DNA of 64,000 nt from Enterobacter pseudoroggenkampii (lineage in GTDB: Bacteria > Pseudomonadota > Gammaproteobacteria > Enterobacterales > Enterobacteriaceae): NCBI RefSeq assembly GCF_026420145.1, contig NZ_JAPMLV010000010.1, positions 1-64,000 on the forward strand, in the 5' to 3' direction. Under the pieces are notes generated by a model, which was not told the origin of the DNA, searched no databases, and saw only the letters and a list, made by a program, of their open reading frames with translations. Every line of letters starts with the position of its first letter. Position 1 is the first letter of the stretch. Made by a program: the position numbers and the translations under genes. Of this stretch, positions 34,215 to 44,520 are shown piece after piece.

Positions 34215-34700
34215 ATGAAATACGATACCTCCGAGCTTTGTGACATCTACCAGGAAGATGTCAACGTCGTTGAACCGCTGTTCTCCAACTTTGGTGGGCG
34301 GTCGTCGTTTGGCGGACAGATCGTCACGGTGAAATGTTTCGAGGACAACGGGTTGCTGTACGATCTGCTCGAACAGAACGGCCGCGGCCGCGTACTGGTG
34401 GTCGATGGCGGCGGTTCCGTGCGCCGTGCATTGATTGATGCTGAGTTGGCCGGCATTGCCGTGCAGAACGAGTGGGAAGGCCTTGTGGTATACGGCTCCG
34501 TGCGCCAGGTGGACGATCTGGAAGACCTGGATATCGGGATTCAGGCCATCGCGGCCATACCGGTAGGGGCGGCGGGTGACGGCATCGGCGAAAGCGACGT
34601 GCGCGTTAACTTCGGCGGCGTGACCTTCTTCTCCGGCGACCATCTCTACGCCGATAATACCGGCATTATCCTTTCCGAAGATCCGCTGGATATCGAGTAA
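34215..34700 (+). CDS. rraA: Ribonuclease E activity regulator RraA
   Basis: RraA binds RNase E and inhibits its processing of many RNAs. The 161 residues match E. coli over the full length, including the ring-trimer fold residues [19 protein letters not shown] and [19 protein letters not shown]. Although related to menG-type aldolases in fold, it lacks methyltransferase motifs. It is separate from menA by 92 bp and followed by a strong terminator. Confidence 0.97.
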   Translation: MKYDTSELCDIYQEDVNVVEPLFSNFGGRSSFGGQIVTVKCFEDNGLLYDLLEQNGRGRVLVVDGGGSVRRALIDAELAGIAVQNEWEGLVVYGSVRQVDDLEDLDIGIQAIAAIPVGAAGDGIGESDVRVNFGGVTFFSGDHLYADNTGIILSEDPLDIE

Positions 34701-34722
34701 TAAAACCGTAAGCGTGGACCAT

Positions 34723-34757
34723 AAAAAAACCGCCAACAGCAATGTGGCGGTTTTTTT
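34723..34757. terminator. Bidirectional terminator after rraA
   Basis: The stem ACCGCCA...TGGCGGT has seven A residues before and seven T residues after, so it can end rraA transcription on the plus strand and any leftward RNA coming from 34.85 kb. Confidence 0.92.
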
Positions 34758-34850
34758 GTCCCTCGGGATTCGCGGTCCGTTGGGAAGTTTTGCAACCTTT
34801 AACCAGGATTTTTATCTTACCCTGGTTCAAATCTCAGGTAACCCCATCGA
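34723..34850 (-). ncRNA. Candidate antisense-type small RNA (predicted)
   Basis: A leftward RNA from about 34850 to the rraA terminator is suggested by three features. There is a -10-like TATAAA (minus strand, 34854-34859) with a weak -35. An internal hairpin AACCAGG/CCTGGTT lies at 34801-34827, and a good terminator follows. It would contain CCUGGUUAAAGGUUGC (34792-34807), complementary over 16 nt with one G-U pair to the leader of the small ORF at 34981-34996. The promoter is the weak point, and expression is not shown. Confidence 0.4.
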
Positions 34851-34883
34851 CCCTTTATAAATTCCTAATTAACTATTAAAACC

Positions 34884-34912
34884 TTAACTACGCTGCTGCT
34901 GCTCATTATGAT
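34884..34912 (+). promoter_or_regulatory. Predicted sigma70 promoter of the 35-residue ORF
   Basis: The -35 TTAACT (34884-34889) and -10 TATGAT (34907-34912) are separated by exactly 17 bp, with A/T-rich sequence upstream. Transcription should start near 34918. Confidence 0.6.
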
Positions 34913-34917
34913 GCATC

Positions 34918-35059
34918 GTCCCTTTCCGCCATCTCGCACATGGGCATCGGTCCAGGGAAAGGTGTATTCACAACCGTAAAGCAACCTTTAACCGGGCTTG
35001 TGTCCACCGACTTATCACCGGTGGTGAACGGTGGAGCGGTTAGCTGCAGGGACCGCATA
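34918..35059 (+). promoter_or_regulatory. Structured leader of the 35-residue ORF
   Basis: The leader of about 140 nt is rich in inverted repeats. CCTTTCC (34921-34927) pairs with GGAAAGG (34956-34962). TCCACCG (35003-35009) pairs with CGGTGGA (35029-35035) around an inner TCACC/GGTGA hairpin (35015-35027). The first six nucleotides GTCCCT (34918-34923) and CGGTCC (34948-34953) can each pair with the ribosome-site segment AGGGACCG (35048-35055). GCAACCTTTAACCGGG (34981-34996) is the possible antisense target. Confidence 0.55.
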
Positions 35060-35167
35060 ATGAAACGCTATTTATGTATCGCGTTCATTGTCGCCAGCGT
35101 ACTCGTTGTAAAGAGTGATGAACCGAATGTGTTCGTTGCTTTTGCTATGACAGCGCAGGACAAGTAG
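35060..35167 (+). CDS. Small hydrophobic peptide, 35 residues, candidate type I toxin
   Basis: I do not recognise this peptide. It has a basic start (MKR), a hydrophobic run YLCIAFIVASVLVV (residues 4-17), a charged turn KSDEP, a second short hydrophobic run VFVAFAM and a polar tail TAQDK. AGGGA lies seven bases before the ATG, and a terminator follows 5 bp after the stop. The frame is open further upstream to 34940, but that ATG has no ribosome site. The predicted promoter, long folded leader and complementary upstream RNA resemble small membrane toxins such as ZorO or DinQ in layout, not clearly in sequence. It may instead be a harmless membrane peptide or not translated. Confidence 0.5.
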   Translation: MKRYLCIAFIVASVLVVKSDEPNVFVAFAMTAQDK

Positions 35168-35171
35168 CGTT

Positions 35172-35196
35172 AAGGCCGCCTCTGGCGGCCTTTTTT
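35172..35196 (+). terminator. Terminator after the 35-residue ORF
   Basis: The stem AAGGCCGCC-TCT-GGCGGCCTT runs into six T residues, ending a predicted transcript of about 280 nt. Confidence 0.9.
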
Positions 35197-35213
35197 ATAA
35201 CTGGCATAAAAAA

Positions 35214-35243
35214 AGCCGGGTAGCGGCATCGCCTTACCCGGCC
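35214..35243. repeat. REP palindrome before zapB
   Basis: The unit AGCCGGGTAGCGGCATCGCC then TTACCCGGCC lies between the small ORF and the end of zapB. The A-run before it could make it serve as the zapB terminator. Confidence 0.75.
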
Positions 35244-35266
35244 TGTTCAGTTCATCCCAATGGGAA

Positions 35267-35916
<650 letters not shown>

Positions 35917-36762
35917 ATGAGTCAGACATCAACCTTAAAAGGCCAGTGCATTGCCGAGTTCCTTGGTACCGGGTTGTTGATATTCTTCGGAGTGGGCTGT
36001 GTCGCTGCACTGAAAGTGGCGGGTGCCAGTTTTGGTCAGTGGGAAATCAGTATCATCTGGGGTCTGGGCGTGGCGATGGCCATCTACCTGACCGCAGGGG
36101 TGTCTGGTGCACATCTTAACCCGGCGGTGACAATCGCACTGTGGCTGTTCGCGTGCTTCGACGGACGCAAAGTTGTTCCTTTCATTCTTTCTCAGTTTGC
36201 CGGCGCGTTTTGCGCAGCGGCGTTAGTTTACGGGCTTTATTACAATCTTTTCATCGACTTCGAACAGACGCATCATATGGTACGCGGCAGCGTCGAAAGT
36301 CTGGATCTGGCAGGCATCTTCTCAACCTACCCAAACCCGCATATCAATTTTGTGCAGGCGTTCGCAGTTGAAATGGTGATTACCGCTATTCTGATGGGCG
36401 TTATCCTGGCGCTGACCGACGACGGAAACGGCATTCCGCGCGGCCCGCTGGCCCCCCTGCTGATTGGCCTGCTGATTGCGGTGATTGGCGCCTCCATGGG
36501 CCCGCTGACCGGCTTCGCGATGAACCCGGCACGTGATATCGGACCAAAAGCGTTCGCCTTCATCGCAGGCTGGGGCGACGTCGCCTTCACCGGAGGCAAA
36601 GACATTCCTTACTTCCTGGTACCGCTGTTTGCGCCGGTTGTCGGGGCTGCGCTGGGTGCGTTCAGCTACCGCAAATTAATTGGTCGCCATTTACCGTGCG
36701 ACACCTGTGTGGAAGAGGAGAAGGAAACGACTTCTACCGCACAACAAAAAGCTTCGCTGTAA
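35917..36762 (+). CDS. glpF: Glycerol facilitator (aquaglyceroporin)
   Basis: GlpF lets glycerol diffuse through the inner membrane. The 281-residue product, started at MSQTSTLKG after CAGGA, has six hydrophobic segments and both NPA half-helix motifs (AHLNPAVTIAL near residue 68 and FAMNPARDIGP near 203). The arginine of the selectivity filter follows the second NPA, as in glycerol-conducting members. It is first in glpFKX; glpK follows after 21 bp. Confidence 0.98.
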   Translation: MSQTSTLKGQCIAEFLGTGLLIFFGVGCVAALKVAGASFGQWEISIIWGLGVAMAIYLTAGVSGAHLNPAVTIALWLFACFDGRKVVPFILSQFAGAFCAAALVYGLYYNLFIDFEQTHHMVRGSVESLDLAGIFSTYPNPHINFVQAFAVEMVITAILMGVILALTDDGNGIPRGPLAPLLIGLLIAVIGASMGPLTGFAMNPARDIGPKAFAFIAGWGDVAFTGGKDIPYFLVPLFAPVVGAALGAFSYRKLIGRHLPCDTCVEEEKETTSTAQQKASL

Positions 36763-38292
<1,530 letters not shown>

Positions 38293-38302
38293 GCCCCCCA
38301 AA

Positions 38303-38332
38303 GGGGAGAGGGGACTTAAAACCCCCCTCCCC
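38303..38332 (+). other. GC-rich hairpin between glpK and glpX
   Basis: GGGGAGAGGGG (38303-38313) pairs with CCCCCCTCCCC (38322-38332) at 10 of 11 positions around the loop ACTTAAAA. No T-run follows, so it is not a standard terminator; it may protect the glpFK message or lower read-through into glpX. Confidence 0.6.
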
Positions 38333-38380
38333 ACTCTGTGATAAACTTCGTGCAATTCCTTTTGATTGCACGAGTACCTC

Positions 38381-39391
38381 ATGAAACGTGAACTTGCTAT
38401 CGAGTTTTCCCGCGTCACCGAAGCGGCCGCCCTTGCAGGCTATAAATGGCTGGGTCGTGGCGACAAAAATACCGCAGACGGCGCAGCCGTCCATGCCATG
38501 CGCATTGTCCTTAACCAGGTCAACATCGACGGCACCATCGTGATCGGCGAAGGCGAGATCGACGAAGCGCCAATGCTCTATATTGGTGAAAAAGTCGGTA
38601 CCGGCAAAGGCGATGCCGTGGATATCGCCGTCGACCCGATCGAAGGTACGCGCATGACGGCAATGGGTCAGGCCAATGCCCTGGCAGTGCTGGCCGTGGG
38701 CGATAAGGGCTGCTTCCTTAACGCGCCGGATATGTACATGGAAAAGCTGATTGTCGGGCCTGGCGCAAAGGGCGCAATCGACCTCAGCCTGCCGCTGGAA
38801 GAGAATCTGCACAACATCGCCAAAGCCCTGGGCAAACCCCTTAGCGAACTGACCGTGACGATTCTGGCCAAACCGCGCCACGACGCCACCATCGCGCAGA
38901 TGCAAAAGCTCGGCGTGCGCGTGTTTGCTATTCCTGACGGTGACGTTGCCGCCTCGATCCTGACCTGCATGCCGGACAGCGAAGTAGACGTGCTGTACGG
39001 CATCGGCGGCGCGCCGGAAGGTGTCGTCTCTGCGGCAGTGATCCGCGCGTTGGACGGCGACATGCAGGCCCGTCTGCTCCCCCGCCATGAGGTGAAAGGC
39101 GACAGCGAAGAGAACCGCCGTATCGGAGAAAACGAGCTGGCGCGCTGCGAAGCGATGGGCATCGAGGCCAATAAAGTGCTGGCTCTGGACGAGATGGCCC
39201 GTAGCGACAACGTTGTCTTCTCCGCGACCGGCATCACCAAAGGCGATCTGCTGGACGGTATCACCCGCAAGGGCAATATGGCGACCACCGAAACGCTGCT
39301 GATCCGCGGTAAATCGCGCACCATTCGCCGCATCCAGTCTATCCACTATCTCGACCGCAAAGACCCGGACGTACAGACGCACATTCTGTAA
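38381..39391 (+). CDS. glpX: Class II fructose-1,6-bisphosphatase
   Basis: GlpX hydrolyses fructose 1,6-bisphosphate in gluconeogenesis, which is needed for growth on glycerol. The 336-residue product is E. coli length when started at MKRELAIEFSR; an in-frame ATG five codons earlier was rejected. Metal-binding and catalytic blocks GEGEIDEAPM, VDPIEGTRMT and YGIGGAPEGV are visible. It is the last gene of glpFKX, followed by a hairpin terminator. Confidence 0.97.
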   Translation: MKRELAIEFSRVTEAAALAGYKWLGRGDKNTADGAAVHAMRIVLNQVNIDGTIVIGEGEIDEAPMLYIGEKVGTGKGDAVDIAVDPIEGTRMTAMGQANALAVLAVGDKGCFLNAPDMYMEKLIVGPGAKGAIDLSLPLEENLHNIAKALGKPLSELTVTILAKPRHDATIAQMQKLGVRVFAIPDGDVAASILTCMPDSEVDVLYGIGGAPEGVVSAAVIRALDGDMQARLLPRHEVKGDSEENRRIGENELARCEAMGIEANKVLALDEMARSDNVVFSATGITKGDLLDGITRKGNMATTETLLIRGKSRTIRRIQSIHYLDRKDPDVQTHIL

Positions 39392-39411
39392 AACCGTTTG
39401 ATCGATAGAGC

Positions 39412-39436
39412 TTTCCGGCCCTGACGGGCTGGAAAT
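39412..39436 (+). terminator. Terminator after glpX
   Basis: The stem TTTCCGGCCC-TGAC-GGGCTGGAAA (one mismatch) is followed by TT only. It is a modest intrinsic terminator. Confidence 0.6.
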
Positions 39437-39487
39437 TGTCACCACAAGTACGGAAGATAGAACAGAGAAACAGCACAGGAGAAGATC

Positions 39488-40234
39488 ATGGCGGACTGGG
39501 TAACAGGTAAAGTCACGAAAATAGAGTTCTGGACCGATGCGCTATTTAGTCTCACCGTCCATGCTCCCGTCCACCCGTTTAAAGCCGGGCAATTCGCCAA
39601 GCTGGGGCTGGATGTCGACGGCGAGCGCGTGCAGCGCGCCTACTCTTACGTTAACGCGCCTGATAACCCGGATCTTGAGTTCTATCTGGTCACCGTTCCG
39701 GACGGTAAGCTCAGCCCGCGTCTTGCCGCCCTCAAGCCCGGCGACGACGTGCAAATTGTGAGTGAAGCGGCAGGCTTCTTTGTGCTCGAAGAGATCCCTG
39801 ATTGTGACACGCTCTGGATGCTGGCAACCGGTACAGCCATCGGCCCTTATCTCTCTATTTTGCAGTACGGCAAAGATCTGGAGCGCTTTAAAAACATCGT
39901 GCTGGTGCACGCTGCGCGCTACGCTGCAGACCTGAGCTACCTGCCGCAGATGCAGGCGCTGGAACTGCAGTACGGCGGAAAGTTAAAGATTCAGACGGTG
40001 GTCAGCCGCGAAACCGTAGCAGGAGCGCTGACCGGTCGCGTGCCGGCGTTAATTGAGAGTGGAGCCCTGGAGGACGCGGTGGGTTTGCCGCTGAACGCTG
40101 AAACCAGCCACGTCATGCTGTGTGGCAATCCGCAGATGGTTCGCGACACGCAGCAGCTTCTGAAGGATACCCGGCAGATGACGAAACATCTTCGCCGCCG
40201 GCCGGGCCATATGACCGCCGAACACTACTGGTGA
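39488..40234 (+). CDS. fpr: Ferredoxin/flavodoxin-NADP+ reductase
   Basis: Fpr is a FAD enzyme that passes electrons from NADPH to flavodoxin or ferredoxin. The 248 residues equal E. coli. The FAD motif RAYSYVNAPDN is near residue 50, the NADP motif ATGTAIGPYLSIL near 114, and the C-terminal tryptophan (HYW) stacks on the flavin. E. coli fpr is in the SoxRS regulon, but no SoxS box was clear enough to mark here. It ends exactly next to the convergent yiiR. Confidence 0.97.
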   Translation: MADWVTGKVTKIEFWTDALFSLTVHAPVHPFKAGQFAKLGLDVDGERVQRAYSYVNAPDNPDLEFYLVTVPDGKLSPRLAALKPGDDVQIVSEAAGFFVLEEIPDCDTLWMLATGTAIGPYLSILQYGKDLERFKNIVLVHAARYAADLSYLPQMQALELQYGGKLKIQTVVSRETVAGALTGRVPALIESGALEDAVGLPLNAETSHVMLCGNPQMVRDTQQLLKDTRQMTKHLRRRPGHMTAEHYW

Positions 40235-40654
40235 TCAGCGGTACTTCACCTCAACGGTGTCTTTACCGTATTTGTTTTCGCTCTGGGTGCCAATAAACGC
40301 GCCCAGATCGACAATCATCATCACGAAGATGATCGACGGCAGCAGCCTGCCCACAACCCACGGCAGGATGGACGGAAGCATTGCCCAGTTCCCCGCTACC
40401 AGCATCCACGCCAGAATAATCAGAAATGCCCACGCGCCGGAACGTCCGCGATCGTGCAGCCGTTTCACGACGACAGCCGCCGTTGGCCATAGCAGACAGA
40501 CCAGCGCGAAGGCCGCCGTTTGCGTGCTCAGCCATGCATTGTAAGCAACGAAAAACAGAAGCAGCATGGCGACAATCCACGTCACCATCCAGATCCAGAA
40601 ATCACGGCGTCCAATACGCCCTTTGAACGAAAACAGCCACTGCTGTATGGTCAT
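40235..40654 (-). CDS. yiiR: DUF805 inner-membrane protein
   Basis: The 139-residue protein starts MTIQQWLFSFKGRIGRRDFW, the typical opening of DUF805 membrane proteins, and has about four hydrophobic segments with KRLHDRGRSG between the second and third. It matches E. coli YiiR, of unknown function. The frame is open 20 codons upstream, but the ATG at 40654 has the AGGAACCTTACATG context and fits the family. It converges on fpr with no spacer, as in E. coli. Confidence 0.93.
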   Translation of the reverse strand: MTIQQWLFSFKGRIGRRDFWIWMVTWIVAMLLLFFVAYNAWLSTQTAAFALVCLLWPTAAVVVKRLHDRGRSGAWAFLIILAWMLVAGNWAMLPSILPWVVGRLLPSIIFVMMIVDLGAFIGTQSENKYGKDTVEVKYR

Positions 40655-40766
40655 GTAAGGTTCCTTATTATCGTATAGCGCGCATTTTACCCTGGAGTTG
40701 TGACCTTTTGACAAGCCGACCAGATATCGTTTTAATCATGAGCACTTACGGCCAGGGGCAATGTTG

Positions 40767-41363
40767 ATGAAAAGTTCGGCACGTTCTCTCTTCCTGTGTT
40801 TAGCGCTGCTCAGCGTGGGTTACCCCCTGCACGCCGCCGAAACCACTGCCCCGACCACAGCTCCGTATCTGCTGGCGGGCGCGCCGTCATTCGATCAGTC
40901 CATCAGCGAGTTTCGTGAAACCTTCAATCAGGCCAACCCCACGCTGCCGCTGGATGAGTTTCGCGCTATTGATGGCCCCCGTGACACGCCTACCCTGACC
41001 CGTGCGGCAAGCAAGATTAACGAGAATTTGTATGCCTCCACGGCGCTGGAGCGCGGGACGTTAAAAATCAAAAGCATGCAAATCACCTGGCTGCCAATAC
41101 AGGGGCCAGAGCAGAAAGCCGCTAAGGCGAAAGCGCTGGAGTACATGAGCGCGGTATTGCAGGCCTTTACCCCTGCGCTGACGAAAAAGCAAAGTCAGCA
41201 AAAGCTGCAAAAACTCCTTACCGCCGGGAAAAACAAGCGTTACTACGCCGATACCGAAGGCGCGATCCGCTATGTTGTAGCGGACAACGGCGAAAAAGGA
41301 CTGACCTTCGCTGTTGAACCGATTAAGCTGGCACTATCTGACACTCTCGACGGGGCGAATTAA
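40767..41363 (+). CDS. yiiQ: Periplasmic DUF1454 protein YiiQ
   Basis: A 198-residue secreted protein of unknown function matching E. coli YiiQ. The ATG at 40767 was chosen over one six bases earlier because AGGGG then has 8 nt spacing. Residues 1-24 form a signal peptide (basic SAR, hydrophobic core, cut after HAAE or nearby). The mature protein has the conserved APYLLAGAP and LPIQGPEQKAAKAKA blocks. It precedes tpiA by about 110 bp on the same strand. Confidence 0.93.
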   Translation: MKSSARSLFLCLALLSVGYPLHAAETTAPTTAPYLLAGAPSFDQSISEFRETFNQANPTLPLDEFRAIDGPRDTPTLTRAASKINENLYASTALERGTLKIKSMQITWLPIQGPEQKAAKAKALEYMSAVLQAFTPALTKKQSQQKLQKLLTAGKNKRYYADTEGAIRYVVADNGEKGLTFAVEPIKLALSDTLDGAN

Positions 41364-41474
41364 TGACAAAAAGCAAAGCCTTTCGAGGGAAAATCTCTAT
41401 ACTGATTCACAGACCATGCTGCCCGACAGGGTGGCCATATTCCTTAATTCGCTTATTGAGCGTGGAGAATTGAA

Positions 41475-42242
41475 ATGCGACATCCTTTAGTGATGGGTAA
41501 CTGGAAACTGAACGGCAGCCGCCACATGGTAAACGAACTGGTTGCGAACCTGCGTAAAGAGCTGGCTGGCGTGACGGGCTGCGCGGTTGCTATCGCTCCG
41601 CCGGATATGTACCTGGATCTGGCTAAACACGCCGCTGACGGCAGCCACATCATTCTGGGCGCGCAGAACGTTGACGTTAACCTGTCTGGCGCGTTCACCG
41701 GTGAAACCTCCGCTGAAATGCTGAAAGATATCGGCGCGAAATACATCATCATCGGCCACTCCGAGCGTCGCACCTATCACAAAGAATCTGATGAGTTCAT
41801 CGCGAAGAAATTCGCCGTGCTGAAAGAGCAGGGTCTGATCCCGGTTCTGTGCATCGGTGAAACCGAAGCAGAAAACGAAGCGGGCAAAACCGAAGAAGTG
41901 TGCGCACGTCAGATCGACGCCGTGCTGAAAACCCAGGGCGCGGCAGCGTTCGAAGGCGCGGTTATCGCTTACGAGCCAGTCTGGGCGATCGGTACCGGCA
42001 AATCAGCAACCCCTGCGCAGGCTCAGGCGGTTCACAAATTCATCCGTGACCACATTGCGAAAGCTGACGCCAAAGTCGCTGAGCAAGTGATAATCCAGTA
42101 CGGCGGTTCCGTAAACGCCTCCAACGCTGCTGAGCTGTTCACCCAGCCAGACATCGATGGCGCGCTGGTTGGCGGTGCATCCCTGAAAGCGGACGCTTTC
42201 GCGGTGATCGTTAAAGCGGCAGAAGCGGCTAAACAGGCGTAA
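41475..42242 (+). CDS. tpiA: Triosephosphate isomerase
   Basis: TpiA interconverts dihydroxyacetone phosphate and glyceraldehyde 3-phosphate. The 255 residues form the TIM barrel with catalytic residues visible: Asn/Lys in GNWKLNG, His in IGHSERR near 95, and Glu in [12 protein letters not shown] near 167. Codon choice looks like that of highly expressed genes. A REP palindrome follows before the convergent permease gene. Confidence 0.98.
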   Translation: MRHPLVMGNWKLNGSRHMVNELVANLRKELAGVTGCAVAIAPPDMYLDLAKHAADGSHIILGAQNVDVNLSGAFTGETSAEMLKDIGAKYIIIGHSERRTYHKESDEFIAKKFAVLKEQGLIPVLCIGETEAENEAGKTEEVCARQIDAVLKTQGAAAFEGAVIAYEPVWAIGTGKSATPAQAQAVHKFIRDHIAKADAKVAEQVIIQYGGSVNASNAAELFTQPDIDGALVGGASLKADAFAVIVKAAEAAKQA

Positions 42243-42252
42243 TTGCCTTTGT

Positions 42253-42285
42253 GGCGGGTGGCGCTTGCGCTTACCCGCCCTACAA
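42253..42285. repeat. REP palindrome after tpiA
   Basis: The unit GGCGGGTGGCGCTTGCGCTT with arm ACCCGCC lies between the convergent tpiA and the SLC13-type permease. Confidence 0.78.
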
Positions 42286-42290
42286 AAACG

Positions 42291-43595
42291 CTACAACTTA
42301 CCTAACACGCTAAACCACAGATAATCCAGCGGCAGCAGCACCAGATAAGTTGCCACCGCCAGCGCCAGACAAAGCACCATCCCCGCCCTTGCAGGCACCT
42401 TCCCGAGCCCCATCGCCACCACAATCGGCGACGCCTGATACGGCAGCAGCGGCGTAGAATAGCCCAGCACCTGAATCATGATCACCGACAGCAGCGGGAA
42501 ACCGGTCGCATCCGAGAAGCTCTGCGCCAAGGTGGTGTAAAGCGCCGGCACGCCGTTGGCGGTCATAATGAAGTTGAGTGCGGTGGTAATACCGGTCAGC
42601 GCCAGGAAACTGGTGAACGGTCGGTCTGCATTCAGCGGCATAATGCGGAGCAACGCCTCGCCCACCGCCGTTCCGATACCGGTTTGGGTCACGACGATCG
42701 CCAGCCCCAAAATACCGGCAACGTAGATACAGGTGCGCATATTCACCCCCGCAGAAAACTCCTCCCCGGTGATAAAACCTATACGCGGTAGCATAACGAT
42801 GATCGACGCCGCCAGCCCCGTCCACGCGGGTCCCACGCCGTGCCAGCTCTCCGTCACCCACATCCCCAGCACCACCGCCAGCAGCCAGGCGAGACGCTTT
42901 TCGTCCCGCCCCATAGGCTCAGAGGGCGCCTGTTCCTTCGGCGGTTTCGGGCTACCGGGAAATAGCCAGCAGATCAGGCCAATCAGGATCAGGCCTTTGA
43001 GAATGCCCAGCACCGGCGTGTGCAGCAGCAGATACGGGACATAGTTCAGATGGATGCCGTACGAACCTTCCGCAGCACCGCTCATCACCAGATTAGGGAC
43101 GTTAGCGGGCAGAATCGTCGCCGAAAGCTGGAAAGTCCCAAACCCTACCGCCAGCGCCAGACCAAACCAGGCGCGGGAGCCGTCGGCGATACCGGCGCGT
43201 TTTGCCATCGCCGCGACAATCGGCATCAGCAGCGCAATACGTCCCATGTTCGACGGCATCACAAACGCCAGCGCATAGCTCAGCAGCACCACGCTCGCTA
43301 CCATTAATACCCAGGAGTCGGTGAGCTTTGACGACACCGCCCGGGCGGCCCTGTCCGCCAGTCCGGTTTTACGGATCGCCACGCCGAGCACAAAGCCGCT
43401 GAATACCAGCCAGAAAGCCGACGAGGCAAAACCGCCGAAGATGACCTCCGGCGGGGCGATTCTGGCGGTCATCGCCGCCGTGAAGAACAGCAGCGCGGTG
43501 ATGAATTCCGGCAATAGCGACGTCGCCCACAGAACGATGGTGACGCCAACGATCAGTGAGGGTAGCAGCAGAGGATACGTTAACCAGAACGACAT
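42291..43595 (-). CDS. SLC13/DASS-family anion permease
   Basis: The 434-residue membrane protein has 11 or more hydrophobic segments. It shows the two-repeat layout of divalent anion/sodium symporters: a first ANVPNLVMSGAA block (near 165) and a second NFIMTANGVPALY block (near 345), each in the place of the SNT-type substrate motifs of this family. The substrate cannot be read from the sequence; dicarboxylates, sulfate-like anions or phosphonates are all possible. It lies downstream of sbp and cdh on the same strand, but 73 bp separate it from cdh. E. coli K-12 has no such gene between tpiA and cdh. Confidence 0.85.
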   Translation of the reverse strand: MSFWLTYPLLLPSLIVGVTIVLWATSLLPEFITALLFFTAAMTARIAPPEVIFGGFASSAFWLVFSGFVLGVAIRKTGLADRAARAVSSKLTDSWVLMVASVVLLSYALAFVMPSNMGRIALLMPIVAAMAKRAGIADGSRAWFGLALAVGFGTFQLSATILPANVPNLVMSGAAEGSYGIHLNYVPYLLLHTPVLGILKGLILIGLICWLFPGSPKPPKEQAPSEPMGRDEKRLAWLLAVVLGMWVTESWHGVGPAWTGLAASIIVMLPRIGFITGEEFSAGVNMRTCIYVAGILGLAIVVTQTGIGTAVGEALLRIMPLNADRPFTSFLALTGITTALNFIMTANGVPALYTTLAQSFSDATGFPLLSVIMIQVLGYSTPLLPYQASPIVVAMGLGKVPARAGMVLCLALAVATYLVLLPLDYLWFSVLGKL

Positions 43596-43668
43596 ACCTG
43601 TCTCCTGTAGAATTTTTCAGCAAGTCTACGGTGACAGGCAGCCCGAGTAAACGCGATTTATGGTGGGG

Positions 43669-44412
43669 TTACTTCAGGATAGCGCATTGATGATCCTGCA
43701 ATTCCTCTGCCGACGCGCGGTTGAGCATCAACAGATTGCGCTCGGTCGCCAGCAACACAAACGAGCCATCCGACTGCTGCGCCATCGCCAGGGCAAAGCG
43801 CCCCATATGATCGCGCGCTTCCGGCAGCTCTTCCGCCAGCATTATGAACGGGCTGCGCTGCACCAGTTCATTTTCCGTCACCCGGCGAGCAAGATACTCA
43901 TGTCCTTCCAGCCCTCCGGGAAGAGGCAGCCACTGGGTGCTGATTTCTCCCTGTGCCGCGTTGAGCTTCTCGCGCACGTCCGGACGCAGGCAGGAGATAT
44001 GAATATGGAAATGGTTCTGCGTGCGCCCTGTCGGCGAGTTAATCGTCAGCGAAATGGCGCTGTCAGGCACCTCGGATCCGCGCTTCAGGGTCATAAAGCT
44101 GCGCGACTGCCACGCCAGCCAGAAAAAGTTCGGCGTGTGCGCTTCGGTCAACAGCGGGCTCTCGGTACCGTTGATGCGATATGTCGGCATCAGCAGGTAC
44201 TGCAGCGGCCCGTTGCGATCTTTAAATACCACATAGCCTGCATCCGTTTTCACCTGCGCACACGGCGCCGGGTTACGATTCTGGATCTGATTCGGCACAC
44301 ACTGGTCGAGAACGATATGTCGCAACGCATTCGGATTACCCGCTTTCATCCAGTACACGCCGCCAGCGGCAAGGGCGATGACAATGAGGATCAATAAGAT
44401 AATTTTTTTCAC
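43669..44412 (-). CDS. cdh: CDP-diacylglycerol pyrophosphatase
   Basis: Cdh hydrolyses CDP-diacylglycerol to phosphatidate and CMP at the inner membrane. The GTG at 44412 was chosen because GGGAA lies 7 nt upstream and it gives a 247-residue product beginning [11 protein letters not shown], close to E. coli. An N-terminal anchor covers residues 3-20. The HIT-like catalytic motif HFHIHISC sits near residue 150. It lies downstream of sbp, separated by a terminator. Confidence 0.94.
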   Translation of the reverse strand: MKKIILLILIVIALAAGGVYWMKAGNPNALRHIVLDQCVPNQIQNRNPAPCAQVKTDAGYVVFKDRNGPLQYLLMPTYRINGTESPLLTEAHTPNFFWLAWQSRSFMTLKRGSEVPDSAISLTINSPTGRTQNHFHIHISCLRPDVREKLNAAQGEISTQWLPLPGGLEGHEYLARRVTENELVQRSPFIMLAEELPEARDHMGRFALAMAQQSDGSFVLLATERNLLMLNRASAEELQDHQCAILK

Positions 44413-44473
44413 AACGCGTTCCCTGTTTTCAATAGAGGCAAAAGAGTAACGCAAAATGATGACCAAATAAAAA

Positions 44474-44500
44474 ACCCGGCGGATTTCTCACGCCGGGTCA
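44474..44500 (-). terminator. Terminator after sbp
   Basis: The stem CCCGGCG...CGCCGGG is followed, reading leftward, by a T-run (A-run on the plus strand at 44468-44473). It ends the sbp message ahead of cdh. Confidence 0.85.
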
Positions 44501-44520
44501 CCGTGTCATGGGCTAAGGGG

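Noticed and set aside
34940..35059. A 75-codon version of the small rraA-zapB ORF
   Set aside because: The ATG at 34940 has no Shine-Dalgarno sequence, and the added 40 residues are encoded by the folded leader. The ATG at 35060 has a good ribosome site.
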